Assembly (NCBI GenBank): GCA_964344565.1
Contig: CAYFNT010000002.1
Span: 221,653-285,652, forward strand
DNA: 64,000 nt
Reading direction: 5' to 3'
Origin: JACNKJ01 sp964344565
GTDB taxonomy: Bacteria; Krumholzibacteriota; Krumholzibacteriia; JACNKJ01
Both the position numbers and the translations under genes were made by a program. Position 1 is the first letter of the stretch, and each line of letters opens with the position of its first letter. Shown here piece after piece: positions 41,360 through 50,303 of this stretch. The notes under the pieces were generated by a model. That model was not told where the DNA came from, did no database searches, and was given only the letters and a program-made list of their open reading frames with translations.

Positions 41360-42946
41360 CTACTTCATCAAGACGAGCCGCTTCACGTTCTCGCCTTCCG
41401 CGCTCTTCGCGCGAGCCATGTAAACGCCGCTGGGCAGATCCTGTCCGGCGGCGTTTTTTCCGTCCCAATCGAACTGACGATATCCCGCGGGGAAATCACC
41501 CGCGGCCAGCTGGCGCAGCAGGCGTCCGTCCGCCGAGTAGATGGCCAGCTCCAAGGGGCCCGCGCTCGCGAGCTCCACGCTCAGGGTGACCTTGGGATTG
41601 AAGGGATTGGGATAGGCGGCCATGCGCAGCGCGGTCGCCGCCGCGTCCGGCGCGTCGGTGGGCGGGCCGACCTCGAAGACGTAGAGGTCGCCTCCACTTC
41701 CGAATTCATTGGCGTGCACGTGCTTGCCGCAGCCGCTGGCCACGATGCCCGTGCCGCCGGGACGGCAGGCCGCGCTGAAGATGGAGCCGGGGCTGTCCAC
41801 CGTGTAGAGGGGATCGGGACCGTCGGGGCCGAAGACGTGCAGCTCGGGATTCACGCCGCCGATGTCGCCCCAGGAGCCCAGCACGGCATAGTCGCCGTCC
41901 GCGCTCACGTCCAGGGCGCTGGGAATCTCCTGGTAGACGCCGCTGGAGAGCGGCGAGTTGTAGGTCCAGGCGGGAATGGAACTGGCGGGATCCCACCACA
42001 TGACGCGCAGCTGGTTGTAGGAGGTCGTGTAGAAGCCGGCCACAAGTGCGCCGCCGTCGCCGGAGAAGGCACATCGTCCGAGGTACCAGCCGGAGCCGCC
42101 GCCGTTGTTGGACCACTCGAATCCGTAGGCTGTGCCGTCCCACTTCCAGACGAGCAGAAAGGTCCAGCCCGAGGCCAGCCATTGGCCGTCGCCGGAGAAG
42201 GCCAGTCCGTCGGAGGACGCGCCCGCGTTGCCCGTCCAGCGGGCGGTGCCGGTCTCTGACTCGATGACGTGCAGGTCGGCCGAGGCGCGGATGGCGCAGA
42301 GGCTGCCGTCGTCGCTGATCTCCAGGGCGCGGATGTAGCTGGCGGGATTGCCCTCGTAGATGCTGACGATGTCGCCCGTGGGGCCGTCGAAGGTGTAGAC
42401 GGTGGGCACGTCGCCTCCGCCGAGCACGTTCACGCCCAGGATCACGCGGGAGCCGTCATCGTTGATGCGTAGACATTCGTAGGGAGCCGCGCAGCTCTGT
42501 ATGTCCTTGGTCCAGAGCGGCGTGGAACTTCCAGCCTGGAACACGCGAAGTGTCGCGCCCGCGATGGCGTCGTTCAGGGTGACGGCCGCGAAGAGATCGG
42601 AGTTCGCCGCGCCGGCCGTACCGTTGCCGTCGCCGTCTCCAATGTTCCACAGGGGTGTACCGTCGCCGTAGAGATCATGCATGGCCACGCCCACGTAGTC
42701 ACCGGTGAACACGCTGGCGTCGTTGCCGATGGCCGTGGCGTTGAAGATGTCTCCCTGATTGCGATGCCAGAGGATGTCGTCGCGGATGAAGCCGTCGGCG
42801 GGCGCGCTCCCGCCTTCCCGCAGTTCCGCGGCGAGGAAGGCGCCGTCCTCCCGGTGTTCGAGGATCCTGCGGCTCTCCATGGAGAATGCCGATCCGACGG
42901 ATAGGAGAAATACGAGGGACAGGAGCAGGACGACGTTGCGGCGCAT
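41360..42946 (-). CDS. secreted WD40-like propeller protein with PNPFNP sorting domain
   Basis: The protein is 528 residues. ATG 42946 has GGAGGT at five bases. It has a signal peptide ending S-A-F-S, then repeated blades with L-E-I-S-D-D-G-S-L-C-A-I, L-A-F-S-G-D-G-Q-W-L-A-S, C-A-F-S-G-D-G-G-A-L-V and L-D-V-S-A-D-G-D-Y-A-V-L. These are typical of WD40/PQQ-like propellers. The last 85 residues are the FlgD-like sorting domain (Y-P-N-P-F-N-P to L-V-L-M-K). It is probably surface-exposed. The ligand is unknown. Confidence 0.85.
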   Translation of the reverse strand: MRRNVVLLLSLVFLLSVGSAFSMESRRILEHREDGAFLAAELREGGSAPADGFIRDDILWHRNQGDIFNATAIGNDASVFTGDYVGVAMHDLYGDGTPLWNIGDGDGNGTAGAANSDLFAAVTLNDAIAGATLRVFQAGSSTPLWTKDIQSCAAPYECLRINDDGSRVILGVNVLGGGDVPTVYTFDGPTGDIVSIYEGNPASYIRALEISDDGSLCAIRASADLHVIESETGTARWTGNAGASSDGLAFSGDGQWLASGWTFLLVWKWDGTAYGFEWSNNGGGSGWYLGRCAFSGDGGALVAGFYTTSYNQLRVMWWDPASSIPAWTYNSPLSSGVYQEIPSALDVSADGDYAVLGSWGDIGGVNPELHVFGPDGPDPLYTVDSPGSIFSAACRPGGTGIVASGCGKHVHANEFGSGGDLYVFEVGPPTDAPDAAATALRMAAYPNPFNPKVTLSVELASAGPLELAIYSADGRLLRQLAAGDFPAGYRQFDWDGKNAAGQDLPSGVYMARAKSAEGENVKRLVLMK

Positions 42947-43055
42947 GGCGGACCTCCGGCTGATTGGAATGCGGGTCACACCGATTTTACCCCATCGGGG
43001 GCCTATTTGGAAGCGCAGCAATCGACTCGATCGCCTCGGGCGGGCAGCGGCAGCC

Positions 43056-44348
43056 CTACAACAGCGCCTTCATCTCCCTCTTGTACGCCTCCACTCCCGG
43101 CTGATCGAAGGGATTGAGCCCCATCATCAGGGCGCTCACCGCGCAGGCCGCCTCGAAGAACCAGACGAGTCCGCCGAGCGCCGCGGGCGACAGTTCGGCG
43201 ATGTCGAGAGTCAGCACCGGCATGCCGCCGGAGTCGTGGGCCTTGATGGTGCCTTCCTCGGCGGCGCGGTTGAGCTGGTGCAGCTGCCTGCCGGCCAGGG
43301 CGTTGAGACCTTCGCGGTCGTCTTCGCGCCGGGGAACTTCGAGGGAATCGACGGGACGGGTCACTCGGAGGAAGGTCTCGAAGACCTGGCGGCGTCCGTC
43401 TTGCAGATACTGGCCGAGGCTGTGCAGATCGGTGGTGAAGTTCGCCGCGGCTGGGAAGATGCCCGCACCGTCCTTGCCCTCGCTTTCGCCGAAGAGCTGC
43501 GCCCACCAGTCGCCGAGCCGGTAGAGTTCGGGCTCGAAGGTGGCGAGCACTTCCAGGGCCAGCCCCTTCGAGTAGAAATGGTTTCGACAGGCCGCGTAGG
43601 CCAGGGCGGGATTCGCCTCGGGGGAATCGCTGCCGTAGAAGCGAGCCCTCTCGGCGGCCGCGCCGTCGAGCAGAGCTTCCACGTCGATGCCGGCCACGGC
43701 CAAGGGGAAGAGGCCCACGGGACTGAGCACGCTGAATCGTCCGCCCACGTCGGCGGGAATGGCGAAGCTGTTCCAGCCGTGCAGGGCGGCCATCTCGCGA
43801 AGGGCGCCGTGCTCCGGATCCGTGGTGGCGACGATGAACCCCTTCGCGTCTTCGCCGCGCGACCGCTCCAGCGCGCCGCGCAGCAGGCGGAAGGCCACCG
43901 AGGGCTCCAGGGTCGTGCCGCTCTTGCTGATCACGTTGATGGCGAAGTCGCACCCTTCGAGTCGACCGAGCAGCTTCGCCAGGGTCGCAGCACCCAGATG
44001 CTCGCCGGCGAAATGTATCTCGGGTCCCTCGCCCACGCGCAGGCCGCCGCGCTCGCCGGGCTCGCCGAAGGCCTCCAACAGGGCGCGAGCGCCGAGGTAG
44101 CTGCCGCCGATGCCCACCACCACGAGATCGCTGATGCCCTCGCGCAACTGGCCGGCCACGTCCAGCAGGCGCGGCAGATCGGCGCGGGCGGTGTCGGGCA
44201 GATCCATCCATCCGAGGAAGTCGGCGCCGGCGCAGCTGCGGTCGAGCAGGCTGGCTCGGGCGATGCGGGCGCGGTCCGCCAGGGCGGTCCACGCCGATTC
44301 ATCGGGCATCGAGGACTGGGAATAGACGGCGAATTCGAGCGGCTCCAT
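43056..44348 (-). CDS. pgi: glucose-6-phosphate isomerase
   Basis: The protein is 430 residues, similar to the shorter bacterial form. V-V-V-G-I-G-G-S-Y-L-G-A-R-A-L, the sugar-phosphate loop V-I-S-K-S-G-T-T-L-E-P, F-P-A-A-A-N-F-T-T-D-L-H-S-L-G-Q, and N-P-F-D-Q-P-G-V-E-A-Y-K are signatures. It interconverts glucose-6-phosphate and fructose-6-phosphate. ATG 44348 is preferred over 44366 because AAAGGA lies six bases before it. Confidence 0.94.
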   Translation of the reverse strand: MEPLEFAVYSQSSMPDESAWTALADRARIARASLLDRSCAGADFLGWMDLPDTARADLPRLLDVAGQLREGISDLVVVGIGGSYLGARALLEAFGEPGERGGLRVGEGPEIHFAGEHLGAATLAKLLGRLEGCDFAINVISKSGTTLEPSVAFRLLRGALERSRGEDAKGFIVATTDPEHGALREMAALHGWNSFAIPADVGGRFSVLSPVGLFPLAVAGIDVEALLDGAAAERARFYGSDSPEANPALAYAACRNHFYSKGLALEVLATFEPELYRLGDWWAQLFGESEGKDGAGIFPAAANFTTDLHSLGQYLQDGRRQVFETFLRVTRPVDSLEVPRREDDREGLNALAGRQLHQLNRAAEEGTIKAHDSGGMPVLTLDIAELSPAALGGLVWFFEAACAVSALMMGLNPFDQPGVEAYKREMKALL

Positions 44349-44450
44349 GGCGCGTCCTTTCGGCATTGTGGAGTCAAGCTATCGAAGGTCTTGAATTCTG
44401 GCAACGGAAGGATGGGCCCCCCGCGCTGGAATTGGGCTTCGACCATCCAT

Positions 44451-44456
44451 TATAAT
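44451..44456 (+). promoter_or_regulatory. -10 box TATAAT
   Basis: A perfect TATAAT lies 48 bases before ATG 44505, giving a normal leader that contains the CGGAGG ribosome site. The -35 hexamer is weak. Confidence 0.55.
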
Positions 44457-44504
44457 AGCTGCCCCTCACGCCGGCCACGCCGGCACTCTCAGCACGGAGG
44501 AACG

Positions 44505-44936
44505 ATGAAATACGTTTGCGAAGTGTCCCTCGACCTGCCGAGGGACCGGGTGATCGAGCTTTTCGACAGCACGGAGAATCTCTACAAGTGGCAGCCCAGC
44601 CTGCAGAGCTTCGATCACCTGAGCGGCGAGCCGGGGCACCCCGGCGCCAAGTCCAAGCTCGTCTATCTCGAAGGCAAGCGCCGAATCGAGATGATCGAAA
44701 CCATCACGCGCCGCAATCTGCCCGACGAGTTCTCGGGCACCTACGAGGCCAAGGGCGTGAAGAACGTCGTGATCAACCGATTCCTGGACGAGTCGGGCAA
44801 GACCCGTTGGATCACCGAACAGGAATTCCAGTTCAGCGGCGTCATGAAGCTCATCGCCCCCTTCATGCGCGGGGCCTTCCCCAAGCAGACCCGGAAGTTC
44901 CTGAATCAGTTCAAGGATTTCGCGGAGAGCGCTTAG
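44505..44936 (+). CDS. SRPBCC (START-like) protein
   Basis: The protein is 143 residues. CGGAGG lies four bases before the ATG. The N-terminal strand and helix (L-P-R-D-R-V-I-E-L-F-D-S-T-E-N-L-Y-K-W-Q) and the long C-terminal helix (F-P-K-Q-T-R-K-F-L-N-Q-F-K-D-F-A) are the helix-grip layout of SRPBCC lipid/ligand-binding proteins. The ligand is unknown. It ends one base before the promoter of the ABC-F gene. Confidence 0.8.
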   Translation: MKYVCEVSLDLPRDRVIELFDSTENLYKWQPSLQSFDHLSGEPGHPGAKSKLVYLEGKRRIEMIETITRRNLPDEFSGTYEAKGVKNVVINRFLDESGKTRWITEQEFQFSGVMKLIAPFMRGAFPKQTRKFLNQFKDFAESA

Positions 44937-44937
44937 G

Positions 44938-44966
44938 CTGACAATCGGGCGGCGCCTTGCTATCTT
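44938..44966 (+). promoter_or_regulatory. sigma70-type promoter of the ABC-F gene, probably leaderless
   Basis: CTGACA (44938-44943), a 17-base spacer and TATCTT (44961-44966). The ATG at 44974 follows seven bases later, without a ribosome site. Confidence 0.6.
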
Positions 44967-44973
44967 GCAGGCC

Positions 44974-46911
44974 ATGCCATTGATCAGCCTCAGCTCGATT
45001 TCCTTCGATTACGGAAGGATTCCCATTCTACGGGACCTGGACCTCGCCATGGAGCCTGGCGAGCGCGGCGCCATCGTGGGCCGCAACGGCGTGGGCAAGA
45101 CCACGCTCTTCCGCATCCTTACGGGCGAGTTGCGAGCGGACAAGGGCTCGGTGGACCGTCCCCGACGCATGAGGATCGCCTACCTGCGTCAGGATCTTTC
45201 CCTGGCCGGCGGCGCCAGCCTCTTCGAAGCCGTGCGTTCCATCCAGGGCGAGGCCGTGGAACTCGAGTCCGAACTGGAAGATCTGGTGGCCCGCATGGAA
45301 GCCACCCCCGAAGGCGCCGAACACGACGCACTGGTACATCGCTACGGCGAGCTGCACAATCGCTACGAATCCCTCGAGGGTTACACCCTCGACGCGCGGG
45401 TGGGCGCGGTGCTCACCGGTCTCGGCTTCAAGCGCGAGGACTTCGGCCGCCCCGTGGAGCAGCTCTCCGGCGGCGAACAGCGCGTGGCGGCCCTGGCCTC
45501 GGTGCTTCTTCAGAAAGCCGACCTCCTTCTGCTGGACGAGCCCACCAACCACCTGGACCTTTCGGCCATCGAATGGCTGGAGGGGCACCTGCTCGCCGAG
45601 AAGAGCGCCATGCTCATGGTCAGTCACGACCGCGCCTTCCTGGATCGCCTCTGCCAGACCACCTGGCACCTCAAGGACGCGAAGCTGCGCCGCTACTCGG
45701 GCAACTACAGCAAGTACGAGATGCTTCGCGAAGAACGCGAGCGGCTGGACACCATCGCCTGGCAGCGGCAGCAGGAGGAGATCGCGCGGCTCAAGGACTA
45801 CATCGCGCGGAACATCGCCGGCCAGAAGACCAAGCAGGCCCAGAGCCGCCGCAAGATACTCGACAAGATGGAGCGCATCGAGAAGCCCAGCGACGAGCGC
45901 ACCCTGAACCTGCGCCTGGAACACGCGCGGGCCGGCGGGCGCACGGTGTTGTCGGCGGAGGGACTGTCGAAGGCCTTCGGCGAGAAGCGCCTCTTCGCCG
46001 ACCTCGACCTGCATATCGGCCGGGGCGAACGCATCGGGCTCATCGGTCCCAACGGCGCGGGCAAGAGCACCCTCATCAGCGTGCTCATGGGGCGGCAGGT
46101 GCCCGACAAGGGACGCATCAAGCTGGGCAAGGACGTGGATCCGGGATTCTTCGACCAGCACCTGGACATGGTCAGCGACGCCAATACGGTGGAGGACGAG
46201 TTCCGCCGCGTGGACCCGCGCATGACCGAGGGCGAATGCCGCGGACAGCTCGCGCGCTTCGGATTCTTCGCCGACGACCTCGACAAGAAGGTGGCGCAGC
46301 TCTCCGGCGGCGAGCGCAACCGGCTCAGCCTGCTCAAGCTCGTCTATCAGAAGAGCAATTTCCTGGTGCTCGACGAGCCCACGAACCACCTCGACATTCC
46401 CGCCACCGAATCCCTCGAGGACGCGCTGGAAGCCTACGGCGGCACGCTCATCATCGTGAGTCACGACCGCGTCTTCCTGGACCGCATCGCCGATCGGATC
46501 ATCCGCATCGAGGACGGGAAGGTGACGGATTATCCGGGTACCTTCGCGGAGTTCAGGCGGAAAGAGACCGCCAGTCTCCAGTCTCCAGTCTCCAGTCAGA
46601 AAAATGTCGGTGGCCCACCGCCGACTTCCGGTCGGAAGAAGACGGCCGGCAGGAAAGTCGAGCGATGGTCGAAGAACAAGTTGGGCAAGCGCCGCCGCGA
46701 GCTGGCCGATCTCGAGAAGAGCATGGCCGAGGCGGGCGCCCGGCGCGAAGCGATCGAAGAGCGCATGGCCAACGGCGGCCTCGACGAGAACAGCGCCCGG
46801 GATCTGGCATGGGAGCACGCCGAGGTCATGGAGACCATCGCGCGCCGGGAAGCGCGCTGGGAGAAATGGGCCGAAGAGCTCGAGGCTCAGGAGTCCCTCG
46901 ATGAGTCCTGA
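44974..46911 (+). CDS. ABC-F family ATPase (Uup/EttA-like)
   Basis: The protein is 645 residues with two ABC cassettes and no membrane segment. Walker A motifs are G-R-N-G-V-G-K-T-T and G-P-N-G-A-G-K-S-T. Signatures are L-S-G-G-E-Q-R and L-S-G-G-E-R-N. Walker B is L-L-L-L-D-E-P-T-N-H-L-D and L-V-L-D-E-P-T-N-H-L-D. The linker and C-terminal charged coiled coil (about 560-645) fit ribosome-binding ABC-F translation factors. A GTCTCCA repeat expansion encodes the stretch S-L-Q-S-P-V-S-S-Q between cassette 2 and the coiled coil. It overlaps the next gene by 11 bases. Confidence 0.9.
   Translation: MPLISLSSISFDYGRIPILRDLDLAMEPGERGAIVGRNGVGKTTLFRILTGELRADKGSVDRPRRMRIAYLRQDLSLAGGASLFEAVRSIQGEAVELESELEDLVARMEATPEGAEHDALVHRYGELHNRYESLEGYTLDARVGAVLTGLGFKREDFGRPVEQLSGGEQRVAALASVLLQKADLLLLDEPTNHLDLSAIEWLEGHLLAEKSAMLMVSHDRAFLDRLCQTTWHLKDAKLRRYSGNYSKYEMLREERERLDTIAWQRQQEEIARLKDYIARNIAGQKTKQAQSRRKILDKMERIEKPSDERTLNLRLEHARAGGRTVLSAEGLSKAFGEKRLFADLDLHIGRGERIGLIGPNGAGKSTLISVLMGRQVPDKGRIKLGKDVDPGFFDQHLDMVSDANTVEDEFRRVDPRMTEGECRGQLARFGFFADDLDKKVAQLSGGERNRLSLLKLVYQKSNFLVLDEPTNHLDIPATESLEDALEAYGGTLIIVSHDRVFLDRIADRIIRIEDGKVTDYPGTFAEFRRKETASLQSPVSSQKNVGGPPPTSGRKKTAGRKVERWSKNKLGKRRRELADLEKSMAEAGARREAIEERMANGGLDENSARDLAWEHAEVMETIARREARWEKWAEELEAQESLDES
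46571..46597. repeat. in-frame GTCTCCA heptanucleotide repeat inside the ABC-F gene
   Basis: The unit AGTCTCC/GTCTCCA occurs about four times. It adds a low-complexity Ser/Gln/Pro linker to the protein. Twenty-seven bases is a multiple of three, so the frame is kept in this copy number. Confidence 0.75.
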
Positions 46912-47812
46912 GCGCGGCAAGGGCTGGATCCACTTCCTGCTCGTGCTGTTGGTGCTCGCCTGGGGCGCGGCCTATCCCATCATCAAGCATCTGCTCGACT
47001 ATCTGAGCCCTCTCGAACTCGTGCTCGCCCGCTTCTGGATCTTCACGCCCCTGCTCGCGGTGATGCTCTGGCGCTGGCGGAAGAGGCTCGGCGAGCAGCT
47101 CCGCGCCCATCCTTGGCGCAGTCTGATGCTGGCCCTGCTCGGCGTGCCGAGCTATCACCTCTTCCTGAACCTGGGCACCGAAGCGCTCAAGGTGGATCCC
47201 GAGAGCACGCGCAGCGCGGCCATGATGAGCTCCATACTCGTGGGATCGGTGCCGGCCTTCACCGACCTCTTCGCCCGGATCGCCGGTCAGGAAACCCTGA
47301 GCCGCCTCCAATGGCTGGGACAGGCCTTCTGCATGGCGGGGGTGGTGGCCCTGGCCACTCGGGGCGATCTGGCTTCCCTTCAGTTTTCCACGGGGGTCCT
47401 GCTGGTGCTCGGCGCGCCCATCAGCTGGGGCCTCTATTCGGTGGTGGCCAAGCGGGTCTTCGATTCGGCGGGTTCCTCCCTGCCCATCACGGCCTTCATC
47501 CTCGGCGCGGGCACCATCATCACCAGCCTTTTCACTCCGGCGTCCATTTTCGGACATCTCTCGGCCTTGCCGGCGGGCGCCTGGCTCGCCCTGGCCTTCG
47601 TGGGGCTCGTGTCCACCCTGGCCGGCTACCTCATCTGGTCGGTGGCCGTGCGCCGGCTGGGTCCGAATCGCCCCTCGGTCTACATCTACTTCATCCCGGT
47701 GGCCAGCCTGGCCATGAGCGCCCTCACCCTGGGCGAACGCCTGGGGTCCTCCACCGCCCTGGGCGGCGTGATGATCCTGGCCGGCGTATTCCTCATCCGG
47801 AAAGGCGCTTAA
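46901..47812 (+). CDS. DMT-superfamily (EamA) permease
   Basis: The protein is 303 residues with about ten hydrophobic helices in two EamA halves: L-V-L-A-W-G-A-A-Y-P-I-I-K at the start and L-V-L-G-A-P-I-S-W-G-L-Y-S-V-V-A-K in the second half, ending G-G-V-M-I-L-A-G-V-F-L-I-R-K. Family members export metabolites or amino acids. ATG 46901 follows AGGAG at seven bases and lies within the end of the ABC-F gene. Confidence 0.88.
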   Translation: MSPERGKGWIHFLLVLLVLAWGAAYPIIKHLLDYLSPLELVLARFWIFTPLLAVMLWRWRKRLGEQLRAHPWRSLMLALLGVPSYHLFLNLGTEALKVDPESTRSAAMMSSILVGSVPAFTDLFARIAGQETLSRLQWLGQAFCMAGVVALATRGDLASLQFSTGVLLVLGAPISWGLYSVVAKRVFDSAGSSLPITAFILGAGTIITSLFTPASIFGHLSALPAGAWLALAFVGLVSTLAGYLIWSVAVRRLGPNRPSVYIYFIPVASLAMSALTLGERLGSSTALGGVMILAGVFLIRKGA

Positions 47813-47890
47813 GAGGCCCTTGCCTGATCGGGCGGGCCGCGCTTACACTGCGGCATTCCGCCCCAGGGCTAATCCGATGAAGGAGTTTCC

Positions 47891-48931
47891 ATGGCCATCA
47901 ATCTTCCCCTTCTCAAAGAACTCTGCGAGATCCCCGGCGCTCCCGGCCACGAGGAACGCGTGCGCGAGATCGTCGTCCGCGAGCTCGAACCTCTCTGCGA
48001 TTCCATCGAAGTGGACGGCATCGGCAACGTGGTGGCCGTGAAGAAGGGCAGCGAGGAGGGCCGCTTCATGATGAGCGGCCACATGGACGAGATCTCATTC
48101 ATGGTCAGCCACATCGGCGACACCGGCTTCCTGCACTTCGTGCCCCTGGGCGGTTTCGACCCCAAGACCCTCACCGCCCAGCGCGTGATCGTGCACGGAC
48201 GGGAAGACCTGCTCGGCGTGATGGGGAGCAAGCCCATCCATATCATGACCGACGAGGACCGCAAGAAGACCCTGCGTCTGGAAGACTTCACCATCGACCT
48301 GGGCATGCCCGTGGAGAAGGTGAAGGAACTGGTGCGCGTGGGCGACGTGGTCACCCGCGAGCGCGAGATCTTTCCCATGGGCGATCTGATCAACGGCAAG
48401 AGCTTCGACGACCGGGTGGGCGTCTTCGTGATGATCGAAGGACTGCGCGCGGCGAAGGGCAATCGCATGGACATCTACGCCGTGGGCAGCGCCCAGGAAG
48501 AGATCGGCATTCGCGGCGCCATGGTGGCCGCGCGGAACATCGATCCCGACCTGGGCATCGCCCTGGACGTGACCCTGGCCAACGACGTGCCCTTCGTGGA
48601 GCCGCACCTCTACGTGTCGAAGCTGGGACAGGGCGCGGCCATCAAGGCCTACGACGGCAGCGTGGTTCCCAACTGGAAGCTGCGCGACCGCATGCGCGAA
48701 CTCTGTGAGGAGCGGGACATTCCCCATCAGATGGAAGTGCTGCCGCGGGGCGGCACCGACACCGCGGCCATCCAGCGTGGCGGCAAGGGCGCGGCGGCCG
48801 GATGCATCAGCGTGCCCACGCGCTACGTGCACTCGGTCATCGAGACCGTGCATCCGGACGACGTCGACGCGTCCATCCGGCTCATGGCCGCGCTCATCGA
48901 GACCTGCGGGAAGGACGACTTCCTGCTCTAG
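47891..48931 (+). CDS. M42-family metallo-aminopeptidase
   Basis: The protein is 346 residues. The zinc-binding pattern of the M42/FrvX family is clear: S-G-H-M-D-E-I (first His), S-F-D-D-R-V-G (bridging Asp), S-A-Q-E-E-I-G-I-R-G-A (catalytic and metal Glu), A-L-D-V-T, and a C-terminal T-R-Y-V-H-S (last His). It forms large cytosolic tetrahedral complexes in studied members and trims peptides. GAAGGAG precedes the ATG. Confidence 0.9.
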   Translation: MAINLPLLKELCEIPGAPGHEERVREIVVRELEPLCDSIEVDGIGNVVAVKKGSEEGRFMMSGHMDEISFMVSHIGDTGFLHFVPLGGFDPKTLTAQRVIVHGREDLLGVMGSKPIHIMTDEDRKKTLRLEDFTIDLGMPVEKVKELVRVGDVVTREREIFPMGDLINGKSFDDRVGVFVMIEGLRAAKGNRMDIYAVGSAQEEIGIRGAMVAARNIDPDLGIALDVTLANDVPFVEPHLYVSKLGQGAAIKAYDGSVVPNWKLRDRMRELCEERDIPHQMEVLPRGGTDTAAIQRGGKGAAAGCISVPTRYVHSVIETVHPDDVDASIRLMAALIETCGKDDFLL

Positions 48932-48940
48932 GAGGAGATG

Positions 48941-50238
48941 ATGAGGTACCGGAAACCGATCCTGTGGCTGTCGGTGGCGGCGCTCGCCGCGGCGAGCCTG
49001 CTGCTCGGCGCCTGCGACTGCAACACCCCCAGCGAGGACGACATCGGCGAACTCGTGGATGAGTGGTACCTGAGCGGCGACGATACCCTCGAGCCGCGGC
49101 TCGGACATCTCGTGGATCTGGTCGGCGCCCTGGGCGATGCGGGCCTGACGGTGGAGTATCCCGAGAACATGGCCTACCGATTCGGGTGGGCGGGGGAGGA
49201 AGAGGAGTACTGGGAGTGGATCGCCCGGGCCGACGCGAACCTGGCCGGCTACCTGCACGAGGTCGGGCCCTTCTATCCGGGCGATGGGGGTGCGGTGCTG
49301 CTGACCCACGCCGGCCTGGACGTTGACTCCCTCGCCGTCGAGGTGGAGGCGAGCAAGACCTGGCTCGAGAACCTCATCGGCACCTCGGTGCTTAGCTACG
49401 CCTACCCCACCCACGCCCATGACCGTCGAGCCATCGAGGCGGTGAAGACGGCCGGTTACATCGTGGCGCGCAACGGGCCCATCAGCTTCGAGCCCTGGGG
49501 CTCCTGGCTGCTCGGCGACGCCGACGATCCGGCCTGGAACCAGGGATGGGAGCGCACCAGCCCCTACGAGCTTCCCCTCACCTTCACGGCCGGGGAGATC
49601 CAGTCCCTGGCCGTGAGCGAGATCGAAGACTGGCTCGCCGATCCCGCCAATCTGCAGGCCTGGAAGAACGAGCGTCGCTGGGTGCATCTCTACACGCGCA
49701 CCGACAGCGAGGATCAGACCAGCCTGGACATCCTCGACCAGGACCACCTCGAAGCGCTCGTGGACGCCCTCCACGAGGACGGCGAAGTGTGGGTCGCCTC
49801 CATGGCGAGATCGCCACCTGGGCTCTGGCCAGCGGACAGGGGACCGACCCTGAAGACGATCTGCTCTGGCGGGCCGATCCGGCGGGAGACTCGCCCTGGA
49901 ACGGCTACAAGTGCGCCTTCACTTTCTCCACCGACGACGGTTTCCGCAGCAATCTCACCCACTATACTCCGGTGTTCACCAGCAGGAATCTGTCCTATAC
50001 GGTTTTCGTGAGCCGCGAGAAAGTGGAGATCGGCGAGAACAACGATCTCTATCTGGACGACGACGACGTGCTGTCGCTTCTTGGCGAGGGGATCGAGATC
50101 GGCTGCAACGGCATGTCCCGTCGATATCTCCTGCCTCCGGAGGCCTGCCGCGTGAGCGACGACACAGGCCAGGGCTTTCAGATCCAAATCCTTGTTGAAG
50201 ATGGATTTAAAGTACTTCGACTATGGCGTGATTGGTAA
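48941..50238 (+). pseudogene. frameshifted deacetylase-like lipoprotein (decaying paralogue)
   Basis: The gene has a lipoprotein start (L-L-L-G-A-C after AGGAGGAG) and is a paralogue of the gene at 50304. Homology follows the first frame to about base 49803. It then jumps by one base into another frame (G-E-I-A-T-W-A-L-A, then F-T-F-S-T-D-D-G-F) that continues to 50238. One missing base in TCCAT-GGCGAG explains this, since the paralogue reads P-I-G-E-I-A there. The metal-site H-S-T-S-H of the paralogue is replaced by N-G-M-S-R, so the copy has also lost key residues. Erosion is therefore likely, although the single-base gap could be a sequencing error. Confidence 0.75.
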
Positions 50239-50260
50239 ATTCGTCGAACGCTAGTATAAT
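50232..50260 (+). promoter_or_regulatory. sigma70-type promoter
   Basis: TTGGTA (50232-50237), 17 bases and TATAAT (50255-50260). It lies 43 bases before ATG 50304, with AGGAG in the leader, and overlaps the end of the preceding pseudogene. Confidence 0.7.
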
Positions 50261-50303
50261 TCTTGCGAATCCCGTACGAGTCCGTATTTCAGGAGATCCA
50301 TCC

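Noticed and set aside
42759..44504. Upstream extension of the SRPBCC frame over pgi
   Set aside because: The extension is antisense to pgi. The real start at 44505 has CGGAGG and a TATAAT promoter just upstream.
46571..46597. ABC-F gene as a phase-variable or broken gene
   Set aside because: In this copy number the heptamer array keeps the frame and the coiled coil continues normally, so the gene is intact as given.
45028..46920. 630-codon minus-strand frame opposite the ABC-F gene
   Set aside because: It is a mirror of a well-conserved ATPase and has no domain of its own.
48095..49774. 559-codon minus-strand frame opposite the M42 peptidase and the broken lipoprotein
   Set aside because: Antisense composition, no start signal, and it crosses two real genes.
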